Position numbers and translations under genes: made by a program
In this document: positions 23,595 to 36,700 of the stretch, piece by piece
How positions within the stretch are numbered: position 1 is the first letter of the stretch
How the letters are laid out: every line of letters starts with the position of its first letter
Assembly: GCA_023105745.1 (NCBI GenBank)
Contig: JALGQZ010000009.1
Location: 16,168,564-16,232,563, forward strand
DNA from: Austropuccinia psidii
Taxonomy: Eukaryota; Basidiomycota; Pucciniomycetes; Pucciniales; Sphaerophragmiaceae
Reading direction: 5' to 3'
DNA: 64,000 nucleotides
Notes under the pieces: model-generated
What the model saw: only the letters and a program-made list of their open reading frames with translations
Databases searched by the model: none
Told to the model about the DNA's origin: nothing

Positions 23595-24718
23595 TCTATA
23601 TTTACTGACTTAGGTAAAGATTTTCCATATAGGATGTAAATCCTGCTTGAGCTCAATTTGGAGTGTTTTAAGGTCATAGTATGGATTTAAATAAATAAAA
23701 GGGAAAAAACCATTCAGAAAGGTGGGAAAAAAGGAGAAAGACTAAATAGAGCCAGGGTACCCAGCTTTTAGGAACTACAAGGACTCAACTGTGGTTTTCC
23801 ACCTGTATAAAAGGATTTTCAACCTTATTTAAGCTTTAATATTGTACTTTGATCAAACATTAAAGTTTAAGCTGGCTTTATCCCAATTTGGACAGGAATT
23901 TAAAGCTGCCAAAGGGTAAATCCCAATTTTCAAGCTTGAAATAAAGGTCTTCAGAACTGCCAAAGCTTAAATAAGCTTAAAAATTTAAAGCTATAATTAT
24001 TAAAACCTTATCAAAATTTGAGGTCTGGTGTGTATTGTTATTTCACATGGAAAATAGAAATAACTTCAAAAATTCATTAAAGATCCAATTCTTTTTGGAG
24101 TTTCTTGAGCCTTTCACACAGCTTACTATGTAATATTATCTGTGTATGAACTAAATTTCAAGTATATCTTTTAAACAGGTTTAATTGTTAATTAGCCTTG
24201 ATATCAACCTTTTTAATTATAATTGAAGAATATTAATATTTTCTAAAAATTAATTGAAAATTAATTTTAAGAGATTTCTACTTGAAACTTCATTTTTAAG
24301 TTGTTCCTGTGATGAAATTCAACATAAATAAACTTATGCTATCTTGAAACATAAAATAATTAACCCAAAAGAGGATTAAAGTTATTTTGAGCTAAGAATA
24401 ACACTGGTAACTTTAAAATAGAACTAAAAATAGGCTAACTTAAGTTACTAACCATATTTTTATACATGTTTTTTTACTTTGGACCTGGGTACGCCCTATA
24501 TATACATTATGATACATGGGAACTGCTTTGCAGGCATAAAAAGAGCCTTCAAATCACTGTTTTTGCCAATAGAAAACTATCATTCAAATCACATTAGACA
24601 TTTCAACAGGTAAAGTCTTATTAAATATAAAATATTATTATTGATATTAATTCTTAAGTATTTTATTCTTCATAGATCTTAAATTGAAGAGTTGAAATCA
24701 TATAATTCAGATTATTGT
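23595..24718. repeat. Dispersed repeat G, copy 2, left part
   Basis: Shares ordered blocks with 10571-12070. It continues after the solo LTR at about 26046-26600. No coding sequence is visible. Confidence 0.5.
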
Positions 24719-26040
24719 TGTCAGGCTGAGTCTATGATGAAGCTAATAAAGAGTAATTACAAGCCTTAAATATGACTGTGACACTATGAGAATGATTGAA
24801 AAAGTTTGTTTTGATGATAATAAAGGTTGACAACAAGGTATACAGGGCTTTACTATTGAGGAATAGTGGTGGTGAGTGCTGTTGAAAGCCCTGGGTGCAA
24901 TAATTATCAGTTGGTTTACTATAGTAACTACTACAATAATTAACAGTATAATTATAACCTGATTATTTTCCAAAATTATAGCTACTTTTTACAGTTGTAC
25001 TTGGTAGGAATCCAAGAGAAAGATGAGGAAACCTTTTCTAGTGGAGAAAAGCCCCCTTTTTAACCTAAACTTTGGTGAAAAAGTTCTCTAGACCTTTCCA
25101 CGTAGAGGAAGTAAAGATCTCTCACTTCCAAGGACTGGCTTGTGGTTTTCAAAAGGCCTACATAGCCTGTATTGGGCTCAGATGTGGTTTTGCAACCACA
25201 TATGGGAAGTTTTCACCAATACAGGGTGAAAAGCTTCATCTGGGGACCACACAGCCCTCTTTTGACGTGCATGACATGTAGAATGCTGTACAGAACCTGC
25301 ATGGGACCCCAGTATTGAATGAAATATGAGGTATTGAAGTATAAAGATGCTTCCTTGTCTATTTGAAACCTCATAATCATGGTTATGGGATATCATCCCA
25401 CAGTAAAGGTGTATTGGCCCAATTGTGGGATTTTGTGTATGGCTATCATTGAATATGGCAAAGTTATGCCAAGTACAAGATTTTTTGTACATAAGTATGA
25501 TTTGCTTAAAATCTGTATGGAGCTTGTTTGCCCCATAACTTTTGTTCTAGATATGATATGGGGAAATGAATGGCACCATCAGATATCCCTGATTTTTCTC
25601 CTTACAAAAAGCCACAACTTTAGGTATCTTGCACTAAAACTGTAGAAGCTAGATGAGAGGTGAATATTTGATTTACCCTTATTTGACCTTATTTTGGCCA
25701 TAGCTCCTGTAGTTGTGGTGCTAGGTCAATTTGGCTAGTACCATTGGATAGCATTGACTTAGAGATTCAATTTAAATACCCATTTGATGGGGTTAAGTCT
25801 CTTCCTCTGGATTTCAGATGGGAGGTGAAAAATAAGGTTTATGCTTAGCAACAACTTTGTTATTCCTTGTCCTATGATGGTGGGACTTGTGTGTTTGGAA
25901 AGTGGTGGGGTTCTCTTTCTTTTGATACCATTTTAGCTGATTTGGCTCAGCTCCATGTTCTGGTGGTATCTTGGCTTTAACATTGATTTATGGTATTTGG
26001 CTGTCATGCTTGTGCTCCAGTTTTGTGTCACTGGCTGACA
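24719..26040 (-). repeat. Solo LTR 1 (1322 bp) of the element A superfamily
   Basis: On the plus strand it runs from TGTCAGGCTG to CTGGCTGACA and is flanked by ATTGT on both sides (24714-24718 and 26041-26045), a 5-bp target duplication. There is no internal region, so it is a product of LTR-LTR recombination. The palindrome TGTGGTT/AACCACA is at 25182-25201. It is most like the LTR of element A. The terminal bZIP-like site is altered to TGACACA. Confidence 0.92.
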
Positions 26041-26922
26041 ATTGTTGTAATGACCAATAATAAATTTTATTATATATAATTATTGTCTTGAAAATATTTC
26101 AAAATCCACAGCTTACTCTCAAAGAATATAGAATTCTATTTTTTGTCACTAAAAGATGTTTTTTCTGTTCAGATATTGATTTTTGGCATGTTTTCAGCTT
26201 ATAAAAATTGTTTAATATTATAGCTGTTGCTATTTGACTTTTTGTATTAAATAAAAATTATAAAAAGGTTTTCTCTACAATTATATATCTTTTTTCTCTA
26301 GTATTAGTTTTCTTATGTGAAATATTTCTATAAGAATTATCTCTGCACAGTGTGTGTGTTATTTCTTTTATAAATAATATATCTATATTATTTCTAAGTG
26401 GATGAATATTACTATTTCTCATGTATAACTGTCTCATTGAGAGGTTTATACTTCTTATTATTGTAACTATGAGTGACTATAATAACAATAGAATGATTAT
26501 AATTTATTATGATTATTAATATTTTTATCATTATTGAATTATTTAATAATAATTAGCTTTATATATATAATTATTCTTTAATAATAATATACTAATTTGC
26601 AGCTATAATATTTAGCTATATTATATTTGATACTGAGGATAGTCATAGGGATATTGATATTTGCTACTGTTATCAGAAGTCTCATAGAAAAACCTGACAA
26701 TTCCATTCAAATCCATGGCCAACTAAAAATATGGTGGCCATTAATGGAGGTAAAAGAGTTTGAAGTTGAAAGGATAATTAGCCTGTTAAAAGAGGTTCAG
26801 AAAAATCAGAAGATTGGTATGTAGATCATGTGCAAAATTTGTGTTTTGATATGCTTTGAATACTGATTCTTATTGAGGTGATATTGGTAGATGATATGCA
26901 TATTAAAATTATGCAAAAAAGC
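26041..26922. other. Target duplication, rest of repeat G copy 2, then unassigned AT-rich DNA
   Basis: ATTGT at 26041-26045 is the right target duplication. Blocks up to about 26600 align with 11700-12060. The 65-codon plus-strand frame at 26627-26824 has no recognisable motif and is not called. Confidence 0.4.
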
Positions 26923-28485
26923 TTTAAGGTTTGAATATGAAGCTTTGACTAAAACTCAAATACTTTTCTTTTCCTCAAAATTTGTATAAGATGATTTGAT
27001 TAAAAATAGGAACTTGTAAAGAGTTTGAGAGAAGACACACCAAATTGATTTTTTTTAAATTTGTTAGTAGAAAAAAATAATAATATAAAGATTTATCCAA
27101 GAATACTCTACAAGAGATATTAATGGCTAAAAAAGAATTTTCTTCAAGAGCAATTTCAATTGGGATTAATTGATCAAAGAACTTCAGGAAATTGAAATGA
27201 GAACAGAGTCTCTAAAAATAATATTAAAGCGAGAACACACCCAAAAGTGATTAGAGAAAATTTGGAAATAAAGTGACACAGTTGAAACTGATGAAAGATA
27301 CTTCAACTCACTTTTTGAGGTGGCTCAAGGGTAAGAATGATTATAAGGGTTACACACAATGATTATAATGATATTTTAAATTTTTGAAAGTTTGAATATG
27401 ATTGAAGAGTGGTTGGTTTGAATATCTTATTGTTTGGTTTAACAGTGTTTAAACTAATTATACAAGGAAAAAATTCCAACATGAAGAGAAAAGTGGGGAA
27501 AAAATAATTTTTTTATAGTGACTAATTTTCTTATTGAAAAGTGAAAATTTACTCCAATAAGTCGTGAGAAACACATTGACAACAGAAAAGCCAATTATGG
27601 CATAAACGTACCCTGGTTTAGACAAAGAAAGGGCTGGTCTTAGCCATTTTAGTCCATCAAATCAGCCATTTCTATAGTAATACTTTGTTTGAAAAATTTA
27701 AAACACAACAGAATATGTGTAAAGCACCTTAATACCAGTCCAAATGGTTTTTAATAGGATTATTTGACCTTAAGGGTAGCTTTACCCTCTTGGAAACGGT
27801 TAAAATCTCCATGGTTGGTATCAAAAGTTCATCAACAATTGAGTCACAGACCCTGTGACTCATTTATAGGCCCAAATCAATGAGCTTTGGCATGAGGTTT
27901 GACACCCCATGCCTGTAAGCAAGCAATTTAGGGGTGTCTGGCACCCTTGGAGCCAAGATTAATTTTGCCCCCCAAAAGTAATCTTTCAAATTTACTTCTT
28001 CTTTGATTTCTCATCATGTATTATACTAAAATTTTAGATATATGATTCAATTAAAAGTTAACAGTAAAAAATGGTAATTATTGACTTCACATATGTAAAT
28101 CCAAGTGAGCTTATCTAAAACACACACATTTTGACATTTCAACCAAAAATACTTCAATTCCCCATAACTTCTAAATTACACACCACATCTCAGTTTTAAC
28201 ACAAAGAATTGATGGTTAACATTCAATGGCAAAAAGTAATAATAATTCCTATCAAAATTTTTCCAAGCACTATTTTTTTTCAAAATTTCTTGATGGAAAT
28301 TTATTTTTACTTCAATTTTTCAGGTGGAAATAGATTTTGACAATTTTTAATTTTAATATAACTTAAACTAAAAATTATGATTATAATTTTTTTTAATTTC
28401 ATATTTATATTTGAATTTTGTTTGTATATTGGGAATAAAATTATTATCTTTAATTATAGCTTATTATTATTCTGTGTTCTCCTTT
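26923..28485 (-). repeat. Old, decayed LTR of the element C family, 3' edge truncated
   Basis: It aligns throughout with the LTR of C: similar start (CTTTAAGGTTTGAATATGAA against TGTAAGGTGTGGATATGAAA), the GAGTCACAG/CTGTGACTC palindrome near 27837-27862, and the GCATGAGGTTTGACA and CCCCCCAAAAGTAATCTTTC blocks. It is far more diverged than the two C LTRs are from each other and stops about 35 bases short of a normal end, where the C LTR begins. Confidence 0.7.
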
Positions 28486-30286
28486 TGTAAGGTGCGGACA
28501 TGAAACTTTGATTAAAAATCAAGTACTTTTCCTGTCCTAAAAATTTGTATAAGGTAAAAATATGATTGAAAATAGTATTAAATATTATTTTTAAGAGAAA
28601 ACACGCCAATTTTATTTTTTTAACTTTATAAGTATAAAAAAATAATATTCCAAAGATTTATTGTTTTACCAAAAATAAAAATTTAACCAAAAATACTCTA
28701 CAAGAGATATTTAAGGCTACAAAAGAAATTTCTTCAAGAGAAATTTAAATTGGAATTAATTGAGCAAAGAGCTTCCAGAAATTAGTTAAAGAAAAAAGTC
28801 TTTCAAAATATATTTAAAGAGAAAACACGCCCAAAAGTGACGAGAGTGAACTTGGAAACAAAGTGACAAAGTTAAAAGTGATGAAAGATGCTTTAATTCA
28901 CTTATGGGGTGGTTCAAGGGGTAAAATGACTATAAGAGTTACAAAAAATAACTATAATGATTTCTTAAAGTGGTTAAAAGGTTTAAAATGATACAGAATG
29001 GGTGGTTGGGATCTTTTGTTGATTGGTTTACCAGTGTTTAAACTAATTATAAAAGGAAGAGCTTCTAACATGAAGAGAAAAGTGGGGCAAAGAAGACATT
29101 CTTTTATAGCCAAAACCTTTCTTACTCCAAAAGTGAAATTTACTCTTGTCAGCCGTGAGAAACAGTCGAACAACTGAAAAGCCAATTATGGCATCATTGA
29201 ACCCTGGTTTAGACCAAAAAAGGGCTGGTTTAGCCATTTTAGACCCTTAAATCAGCCATTACTAGACTGATACCTGGTCTAGAGCCTTAAAAAAATGTCA
29301 GAATGTGTGTAAGAGATGTAAGAACCAGTTAAAGCTGCTTTTACCAAGATTGTTTTAACTTAAGGGTGGTTTTACCCTCTTGGAAACAGTTAAAACTGCT
29401 CTGGTTGGTATCAAAACCTCATCATCAATTGAGTCACAGACCCTGTGACTCAATTCCAGGCCAAAAGTGATGAACCTTTGCATGAATTTTGACATCCCAT
29501 GCCTTTCAGCAAGGAATTGGGGGTCTAGCTCCCCCTTGGAGCTAGAGTACCTTTCCCCCCAGAATTAATCTTTCCAATTTATTTTTTCTTTAATTCCTCA
29601 TCATGTAATATACTTGTAATTTACACATACAATTCAGTTGAATTTTACAGTACACAACTGTAATAATTGATACCTTATATGTAAATTACAGTTCACTTAT
29701 GTAATACATGCACACATTTTGACATTTCAATTGAAAATACTTCAATTGCTTATAACTTCTAAAATACACAAAACACCTCAATTCTGACAAAAGAATTGAT
29801 GGGTAACACCACATGTGGTGTGAGTTAAGTTAAGGTTTTGATGATTTTCAACTTTTGTACAGAAAATACTAAAACTTAATTTAAGTTTATCTAGAGTTGA
29901 GTTACAGAAACTTTACCCAGAGGTGACCCCACCTTATTTTTTATGAGGAATCCAATGGTGAAGTAATTTTCTTATATTTATTTATTGGTTAAAATTTTTC
30001 AATATATTTTATGTAACATCTTACCAAAAATATTTTAATTTCATTAATTTTATTAAAAATTAATTTTTACTTGATTTTTTCAAGTAAAAAATGAAATTTC
30101 ACAATTCCAAAATTTAATGTAACTTTTGTTTTGAATTATAATTAAATTTTGAATTTTTTATATAAATTTGTATTTATATTTTAATTTCCATTTTTATAAT
30201 ATAAATAAATTTATTTTACTTATATTTATATTTTATTTTGTTATTTGTGGTCTTTTGGGTATATGAAAATACCTCTAAGGCTCACA
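28486..30286 (-). repeat. 3' LTR of element C (1801 bp)
   Basis: It starts TGTAAGGTG and ends AAGGCTCACA on the plus strand. It is preceded, in sense, by a purine tract. A TATA box (TATAAAAG on the minus strand) lies at 29101-29108. Confidence 0.88.
29427..29455. promoter_or_regulatory. 13-bp palindrome with two TGACTCA sites in the C LTR
   Basis: Two perfect 13-base arms around a 3-base centre ACC. Each arm contains TGACTCA or its complement TGAGTCA, the consensus of Gcn4/AP-1-type bZIP activators. The copy in the other LTR is at 55073-55101, and a nearly intact one is in the old LTR at 27837-27862. Confidence 0.6.
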
Positions 30287-30299
30287 TTCCCTCCCCCTA
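30287..30299 (-). other. Polypurine tract of element C
   Basis: The minus strand reads TAGGGGGAGGGAA directly before the LTR start TGTGAGCC. Confidence 0.75.
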
Positions 30300-30309
30300 A
30301 ATAAGAATA

Positions 30310-31671
30310 TTACTTAGTAATATTGTTATTTCTAGTGTGTCTGAATCTTCTGAGAAGTTTGGTAGCTTCAGGTATGTCCTTTTCTGCTAACCATTCATCT
30401 TCAAAAGCTGGGTCACTCAACCTAACAAGGTATTCCCTTACTTTATTGGTTCTCATTTTGCTTTCTTTGAGAACTTTGGTAATCTTCTTAATACCATATG
30501 ATTCAATAGGAGGTATAACTTGGGGAGCTTTATTCCTCAAAGGAAATTTTCCAGCATCACTAGATTTATATGGCTTTATCAAGCTCACTGGAAATGTAGG
30601 ATGATTATTGCTAAGTTCTTCCAATAATTCTACTTCAACAGCATTTTCTCCATGGAGGGCCTTAATAACAAAACGTCCTGCAAAGGAATCTTTGAGCTTT
30701 TTACATCCTTTGATGTTATTGAAGTTAGTTGTGGATACAAGTACTAAATCTCCCACTTTGAAATCTGGAGTGGCATGTGTCTTTTCCCATTTGTCCTTGG
30801 CATATGCAAAAGAGTCTTCCAAGCACCTTACTGCATGCTTTCTAGCTTTGTCTAGCATTCCTTTGAAGCTAGCAGCTGAAGGATGTATTTCAACCAATTC
30901 TTTCCTTAAGGAATCTTGAGGTAATTTGGCATCCCATCCTTTTTATAGAATAGCAGGAGCTTGATTGGTACTGGCATGGATGGATGTCTTATATGCCAAT
31001 TCTAGTGCGGTTAAAAGAGTACACCAATCTTGGGTAAATCCATCACAATATTTGAATTCAAGGCCATATGCATAAAATCTTCCTACCATATCTTCCAAGG
31101 TTTGGATCATCCTTTCAGCTAGACCATCAGTTTGTGGGTGGTAGGCTGTAGAGAAGGATAATTTTGTCCCAAATGGTTGGTGAAGATTTTTCCATAGTGC
31201 TGAGGTGAGTTTGGGATCTCTGTCACTAATGATTTTTGTGAATATGCCAGTCCATGATATTACTCTATTCCAAATCAGAAGAGATGTATCCATGGCTGTA
31301 TCATCCTTGTGACATGGTAGAAATATTGGAGTCTTACTAAACCTGTCAAAAATCACTAGGCAAGCATTATAGCTTCTGTCACCCCCTGGTGGCAGACCAG
31401 TTACCCAATCCATATGGAAAATTTCCCAATATCTGTTGGGTTCTTGGATCTTAATGATATCTCCAAGTCTTTTGCCAGTGGATTTATTTGATTTTTGACA
31501 TCTGTCACAGGTTTTTCAATACTCTGCAACATCTTTCTGCCACATTGGCCACCGTATGCAGGTTTTTATTTTATCTCTTGTTCTGTCCTCAGACAGATGT
31601 CCTGAGAAAGGGCTGTCATGACATTCTTTAAGTACTAGAATGATTAAGGACCTGTCCACAACTGTCATGAC
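30310..31671 (-). pseudogene. pol: Integrase and chromodomain part of element C pol
   Basis: One frame with two nonsense codons. In order: zinc finger with H.DSPFSGH, then, after a TGA at 31514-31516, the pair CDRC; core with MDWV, SDRDPK and GLAERMIQ (DDE residues present); a nonsense codon at about 30943; then a C-terminal module (30310-30897) with an EYLVRLSDP chromodomain-like block. The upstream part of the same gene continues at 51223, beyond element D. The chimeric frame at 31516-31818 runs from C into the D LTR and is not a real gene. Confidence 0.85.
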
Positions 31672-31675
31672 ACAT
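31672..31675. repeat. Target-site duplication of element D (ACAT), left; right copy at 51219-51222
   Basis: ACAT flanks both ends. Removing D and one copy restores a continuous match to the related sequence of element E near 56600. Four bases rather than five match. Confidence 0.7.
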
Positions 31676-33679
31676 TGTGGGAACTCCTCTTGTGTGGGAT
31701 TAAAATGAGGCAGTACCTGGAGGGGGAAATCACAGGTAACTAGTTTTGAATTGCTAATAACTCCTGTAACCAAGGGTGGCAAGGGTGTATTGCCTGCCCC
31801 TCCTAAAATACTGAACAAAATCTTCCTTGGAGCTCACAAACCAAAATAAAATTAGTAAGTGGCTTTACAACTGCAGAAGACAAAATTCAGCAGTCTCAGA
31901 TCAGACCTATTCAATAAATAATATAGAAAAATAATGTCAGTTATTTTGGTTAAATTTGAGATTTTAATGAAATACTTGTCTGTTTAATTTTAATATTTTT
32001 GGTTAAATTGAGGTGAGTTGTTTCTTCTTAGTGATAATTCCTTGGTAGGATGGGTTATTTAAGGTTTTCTGGAAAATTTGATTGGTGTTGATAAAGGCAA
32101 TTTTGTTAAGGTATAGCTATAATAGAGTAAAATAATTTTTAAAGGTTTGTTATTATTTTATTTAAGAGTGGTTAATAATAAGATAAAGTTGTATTTGTTA
32201 AATTTAAGATGTAAGTTTCTTTGATATTGTATTTTTTTTAAAGGGGTAAGTAATTTTAAGATCTTGATAAATGGTGTTAATTTTACTGGATAAAATATTT
32301 TAATAGAGTAGTAACCCTAATCTTGGGTACTGGATAATTTTTTATTTTCTTTTTTTTTAATAATAATAAGATTCCACTGAGCTTAGCTACTGGGTAATCT
32401 TCAACACTATACTTCCACTGAGCTTAGCTACTGGGCAAGTAAATTTACTATAATATACTGGACTACCTCCCAGGTGAGGGATGAATTATTCCTATGCTTG
32501 CAATGCGCAGGGGATATATTTTTCATGGGATATAATTTGCATGGGATATATTTTGAAATTTAGGGGGAGAGAGCCCCTCTATTTATACCTTTTGGGAGCC
32601 TAGAGGGCCCTCCATGGGAGTTGTCTTTTTCCACTTTAATTCCTCTTCATTCCATCATGTGACTTTTTTTTTGGTGAGGACTTTTCTTGCATGGGTAAGG
32701 TGATTTAAAGTTTGGTGATAATTTTTCTCTGCACAGCCTCCATTCATCACATGATTGTCTTTCGGTGAACTAATTATGATGTGATATTCTTGAATTTTCC
32801 TTGCATACATGAGGTAATTCAATTTTGGCTGGGGATTTTTTTTTGTGCACAGCCTCTTTCTTGTCACATGATATTCTGCTGGTGGATGCAGTATCACATT
32901 ATGACCTTGTAATTCCTTTGCATATGTCCTATTTTAGGTTTGGTAGAAGTGGCTGTGTAATTTATGCAGGTGTCATGGTTGTTTTTCTTCTTTTTGAACT
33001 TTAAAATGAATTCAGATGATAATTTCTTGCACTGGTGAATTTACTGTTATGTATGAGATGATGTGATTTTTGAGTTTGACACATGCTGTGCATATTCATG
33101 TGGTTGAGATTTAATTAAAATTGTGTACTGCACGCAACCTGTTGTAACTTGCTTTGGTCTGCATGAGGTGATGAGTGGCGTAAATAAATCTGATTCTGTT
33201 TTAAGGTTTCAAGTGGGGTTACTGTGGATATAAAATAAGGTACTCCTGTGGCTGTGTTGTAATTGACTTGCAGGAATTCCATGGGGTTTGGCTTTGCATC
33301 ATATGACTTTGAATGCAAGTTGGCTGTGTAACTAATGCATGTTTCATTTTCTTCCTGCATGAGTCCTATGGCTGTAAGGGGGTGTAAAGCTGGGTGGGAT
33401 GTGTAATTTAAAGGGTGGTACCTTATTTGTTGTAACTAGTGTACTATATGTAACTTGATTTTTTACATATGCATAATGAAATTGAATAATTTATTTAAAC
33501 ACATACACTGCCCTTTGGTGCCTGTGCCATGGTTTTATGAGTTAAATCCAGCTTCTTGCTGTAAAATTGACCTTTTGGTGTAAAATTTGAGTGTAAGTCT
33601 GCCTGTAGGCTGGATTTACTGCTGTTATGGGGTACTATGAGCTTGAGCCTGGTGAAAAAAAATGGTATGGAATACCACA
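31676..33679 (-). repeat. 3' LTR of element D (2004 bp)
   Basis: Plus-strand ends TGTGGGAACTCC and AATACCACA form a short terminal inverted repeat. It contains a direct repeat of about 24 bp (CCACTGAGCTTAGCTACTGG at about 32370 and 32408) within the presumed R/U5 part. Small frames inside it are shared with the other LTR only because the LTRs are near identical. Confidence 0.92.
32579..32587 (-). promoter_or_regulatory. TATA box of the element D LTR
   Basis: The minus strand reads TATAAATAGAGG. The same box is in the other D LTR (50119-50127) and in the diverged LTR of F (58995-59003), so it is conserved across the family. It puts U3 at about 1.1 kb. Confidence 0.65.
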
Positions 33680-33694
33680 TCCCCCTCTCCATTT
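33680..33694 (-). other. Polypurine tract of element D
   Basis: On the minus strand AATGGAGAGGGGGA directly precedes the LTR start TGTGGTATT. A second copy of this tract lies inside the element at about 37974-37990. Confidence 0.8.
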
Positions 33695-33771
33695 AATGCT
33701 GTCCCCAGCATTCCAGGTGAGAGCTCTCTATTCTTCATCTGATTCTGTGGTTTCCTCCAATACCTCTTCCT

Positions 33772-36700
33772 AATTTATTGATTCATCTTCTTCACTTTCC
33801 TCTTCTTCTGTGTCTTCTTTTGTGTCTATCAACTTTCCTCTTGGGTAGAGCCTTTTGACTTGAGAGGCAGCAAATCTTCCTGCTAATTCTGTTCCATCCA
33901 GCTCCTCAAGTTCATATGGTCATTGTTTATTTGTCTGATTACTCTGTAGGGTCCATTCCATTTGTTTTTGAAGAGTAGCCCCCAATTAGTTTCTATTGCT
34001 TTGTTGTAAACCAGGACCAAATCTCCTGGATTGAGTGGTGATCTTAGCTGGTGTGCCATTCTTCTATCCCAATATTTCATTGAGTCTTCCCTTGATTTTT
34101 TGAGCTTTTCTGCTGCTTTTCTTCTCATCTCTTCTTTTCCTTCCAACTGTTTGGCTCTGGCCTCCAGTAATTCCTCAGTTGTGGATATTTTGTGCCATTC
34201 GACTGCTAAAAATGTTTTTGTTTCAATGTCAATTGGTAATATTGGTAGCTGTCCAAATTGGAGTTCATATGGTGAGAAACCAGTTGTCCTTTTAGTTGAG
34301 ATTCTGTCAGCCAATGTAACCAAAGGTAGATATTTTTTCCATTTTCCTCCATTTTCTCCACACATCTTGACTAATTCATCTTTGAGTTGCTTATGGCCCC
34401 TTTCAACCATCCCTTGAGACTCTGGGTAATAAGGTGTGGTGACTCTGATCCTTGATCCTGCTTTCTTTACTGCATCTTGAAATTCTTTTCCAAACTCTGG
34501 CCCCCCATCAACAGCTACTTCCTTTGGTGAGCCATACCTGCATATCCATTCTGAGGTGAACCATTCTGCAACTGCTTTTGCTGTTAATTTGACTAGTCCA
34601 ACTGTTTCTGGCCATCCTGAAAAATCATCTCTGGCCACAACCATATATTTCCATCTTCCAGATTTGATATGGACTGCATCCATGCTTACCCTTTCAAAGA
34701 TTGTTGATGTTGCTGTAGGCCTTCCTTGTTCCCTTTGTAAGTTTTGACTTCTCTTTTGGCAGGCCAGGCAAGATTGAACCCATTTCTTGATTGATTTCTT
34801 CATTCCTTCCCACCAATATCTTGCTTTAATTCTTCTGTAAGTTTCATTTTCCCCTCTGTGGCCCATGTTTTCATGAAGTGACCTTAAAATGTAGTTTTGA
34901 ACTTCTTGACTTGATATCACCAATTGAGGGTTAGGGTTATTTCTTCTTTTGAGTTGGCCATCTTCCAAGAAAAAGTTTGATGACCTTCTTTTTATCCTTC
35001 TAAATTCTTCATCTTCTATTGATTGTGGTTTTTTCATTGTACTTAAGTATTCTTGCACTCTCTTCCAAAATCCTTCTTGTTTGGTTGGTACTTGTACTCC
35101 TGAAAAATGGAGTGAATTTACATTCTTAGCCCCAAATCCAGGGTGTGGCTTGATCCAATCTTCTTCTTCATCAAACTCTGGTGCATCTTCATCTTCTTCT
35201 TCTGAGTCTTTTGGTCTTCTGGATAGCCCATCTGGCATAGTGAAAGTTTTCCCTGGTTTGTGTACCAAATCAAAGGAAAATAGCTGAATGAAAGCCACCC
35301 ATCTTGTCATGGGGGCATTAGGTAAGCAAGGGGTGTTTATCATTTCAATTAAGGCCTTGGTATCAACCTGTAATTCAAAATGTTGTCCCCAAAGTATGGT
35401 TTGTAGCTTCTTGAGAATTCTTGCAACTCCACAGAGTTCCAATTTGGGTTGTGAGTATTTTGATTCCAATTTTGAAAAAGTTATTGATTCATATAATACT
35501 AGTCTGTCCTTTCCTTCTTTGTCTTCTTGAGTGAGTACTGCTCCTGCAGCAATGTAACTTGAATCTACTGCTAGCTTAATTTTTCCTGCTCCTTTGTCAT
35601 AATCCAATTTCTTGAGAGTTATTTCTTCTCCAACTATTCTTCTGAGCTTATGGAAAGCTTCTTCACATTTTTGATCCCAGTCCCAGTCAACATCTTCTCT
35701 GGTGAGCCTCCTGAGTGGTGATGCAACTTGTGAGAAGTTTTCAATAAACATCCTTACATAAGCACAAAGACCAAGAAATCCCCTTATTTCCTTCTTGTTA
35801 AGGGGTGTTGGCCAATTTTGAATCTTGTTGATCTTTTGTTTTGAGATTGTTCTTCCTTTGAATGATACAACATGCCCTACTATGTCCAAAGCTAGAACAC
35901 AGCATGCAAACTTGGATCCTGAGATAGTAAGTCCTGCTTCTTCAATCCTGAATAAAACTCTTTCTAATGTTATGGCATATTCCCATATAAACCTTCTGAT
36001 TGAGGGGCTTTCTGGTAGTGTTTCTTGGTTGTAAAGTGATCTTGGTCCTTTTATTCCTCCATCATAAATAAAAATTCCTACACTTTCTGGTATTTCTTCT
36101 TGAAGTATCCAGGTCATTTGGGCTTGGTATACTGCTACTGAGCTTGTGGCTCCTTGGGGTAGTCTTGTGAGTTGCATCCTTCCAAGGGGTGTTTCAAAAG
36201 TTGTGAGGGGTCTTGTAGTGACATCTAATTCTCTTTCATCATATCCTCCCATGATATCTCCTAGTCCATAGCATGCTCTTCCTGCAAATGCATCTACAAA
36301 TTCTTCAATATGAGGTGGTAAGCCAGCATCCTTGATGGTGACTTTGTTGAGTTCTTGAAGGTCATGGACAATTCTGAGTTTCCCATTTGATTTGGCCACA
36401 CAAAAGATTGGGCTTGTGTAGCTTGAAGTGGATTGCTCATAGAGTCCAGTCCTGATTCTTTCTCTGATTAGTTCAGTAAACTGAGGTAAAATTGATTTGG
36501 GAATGGGAATTGGTTTCTTCTGCCAAGGTTCATGAGGTATTACTGGTATCTTGTAAGGTTTTCCATATGAGTGTTTGAGTAATCCTCTTTCTTCTTCACA
36601 GAAAGCTATTGCTTTTTCCCTTAAGGTAATAACATTTTTGAGTAAGTTGATTTCTTCATTTGATAACCATCCTGGTGGGCCAAAATTGACTGCTTGGAGT

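Noticed and set aside
26627..26824. 65-codon frame ending in a stretch that resembles the ORF1 C-terminus
   Set aside because: The similarity is limited to a few K/E/Q/N residues in a low-complexity tail.
33115..33360. 81-codon frame in the D LTR, also at 50654-50899
   Set aside because: Shared only because the two LTRs are near identical; no coding signature. The same applies to 32655-32897 and 33495-33692.
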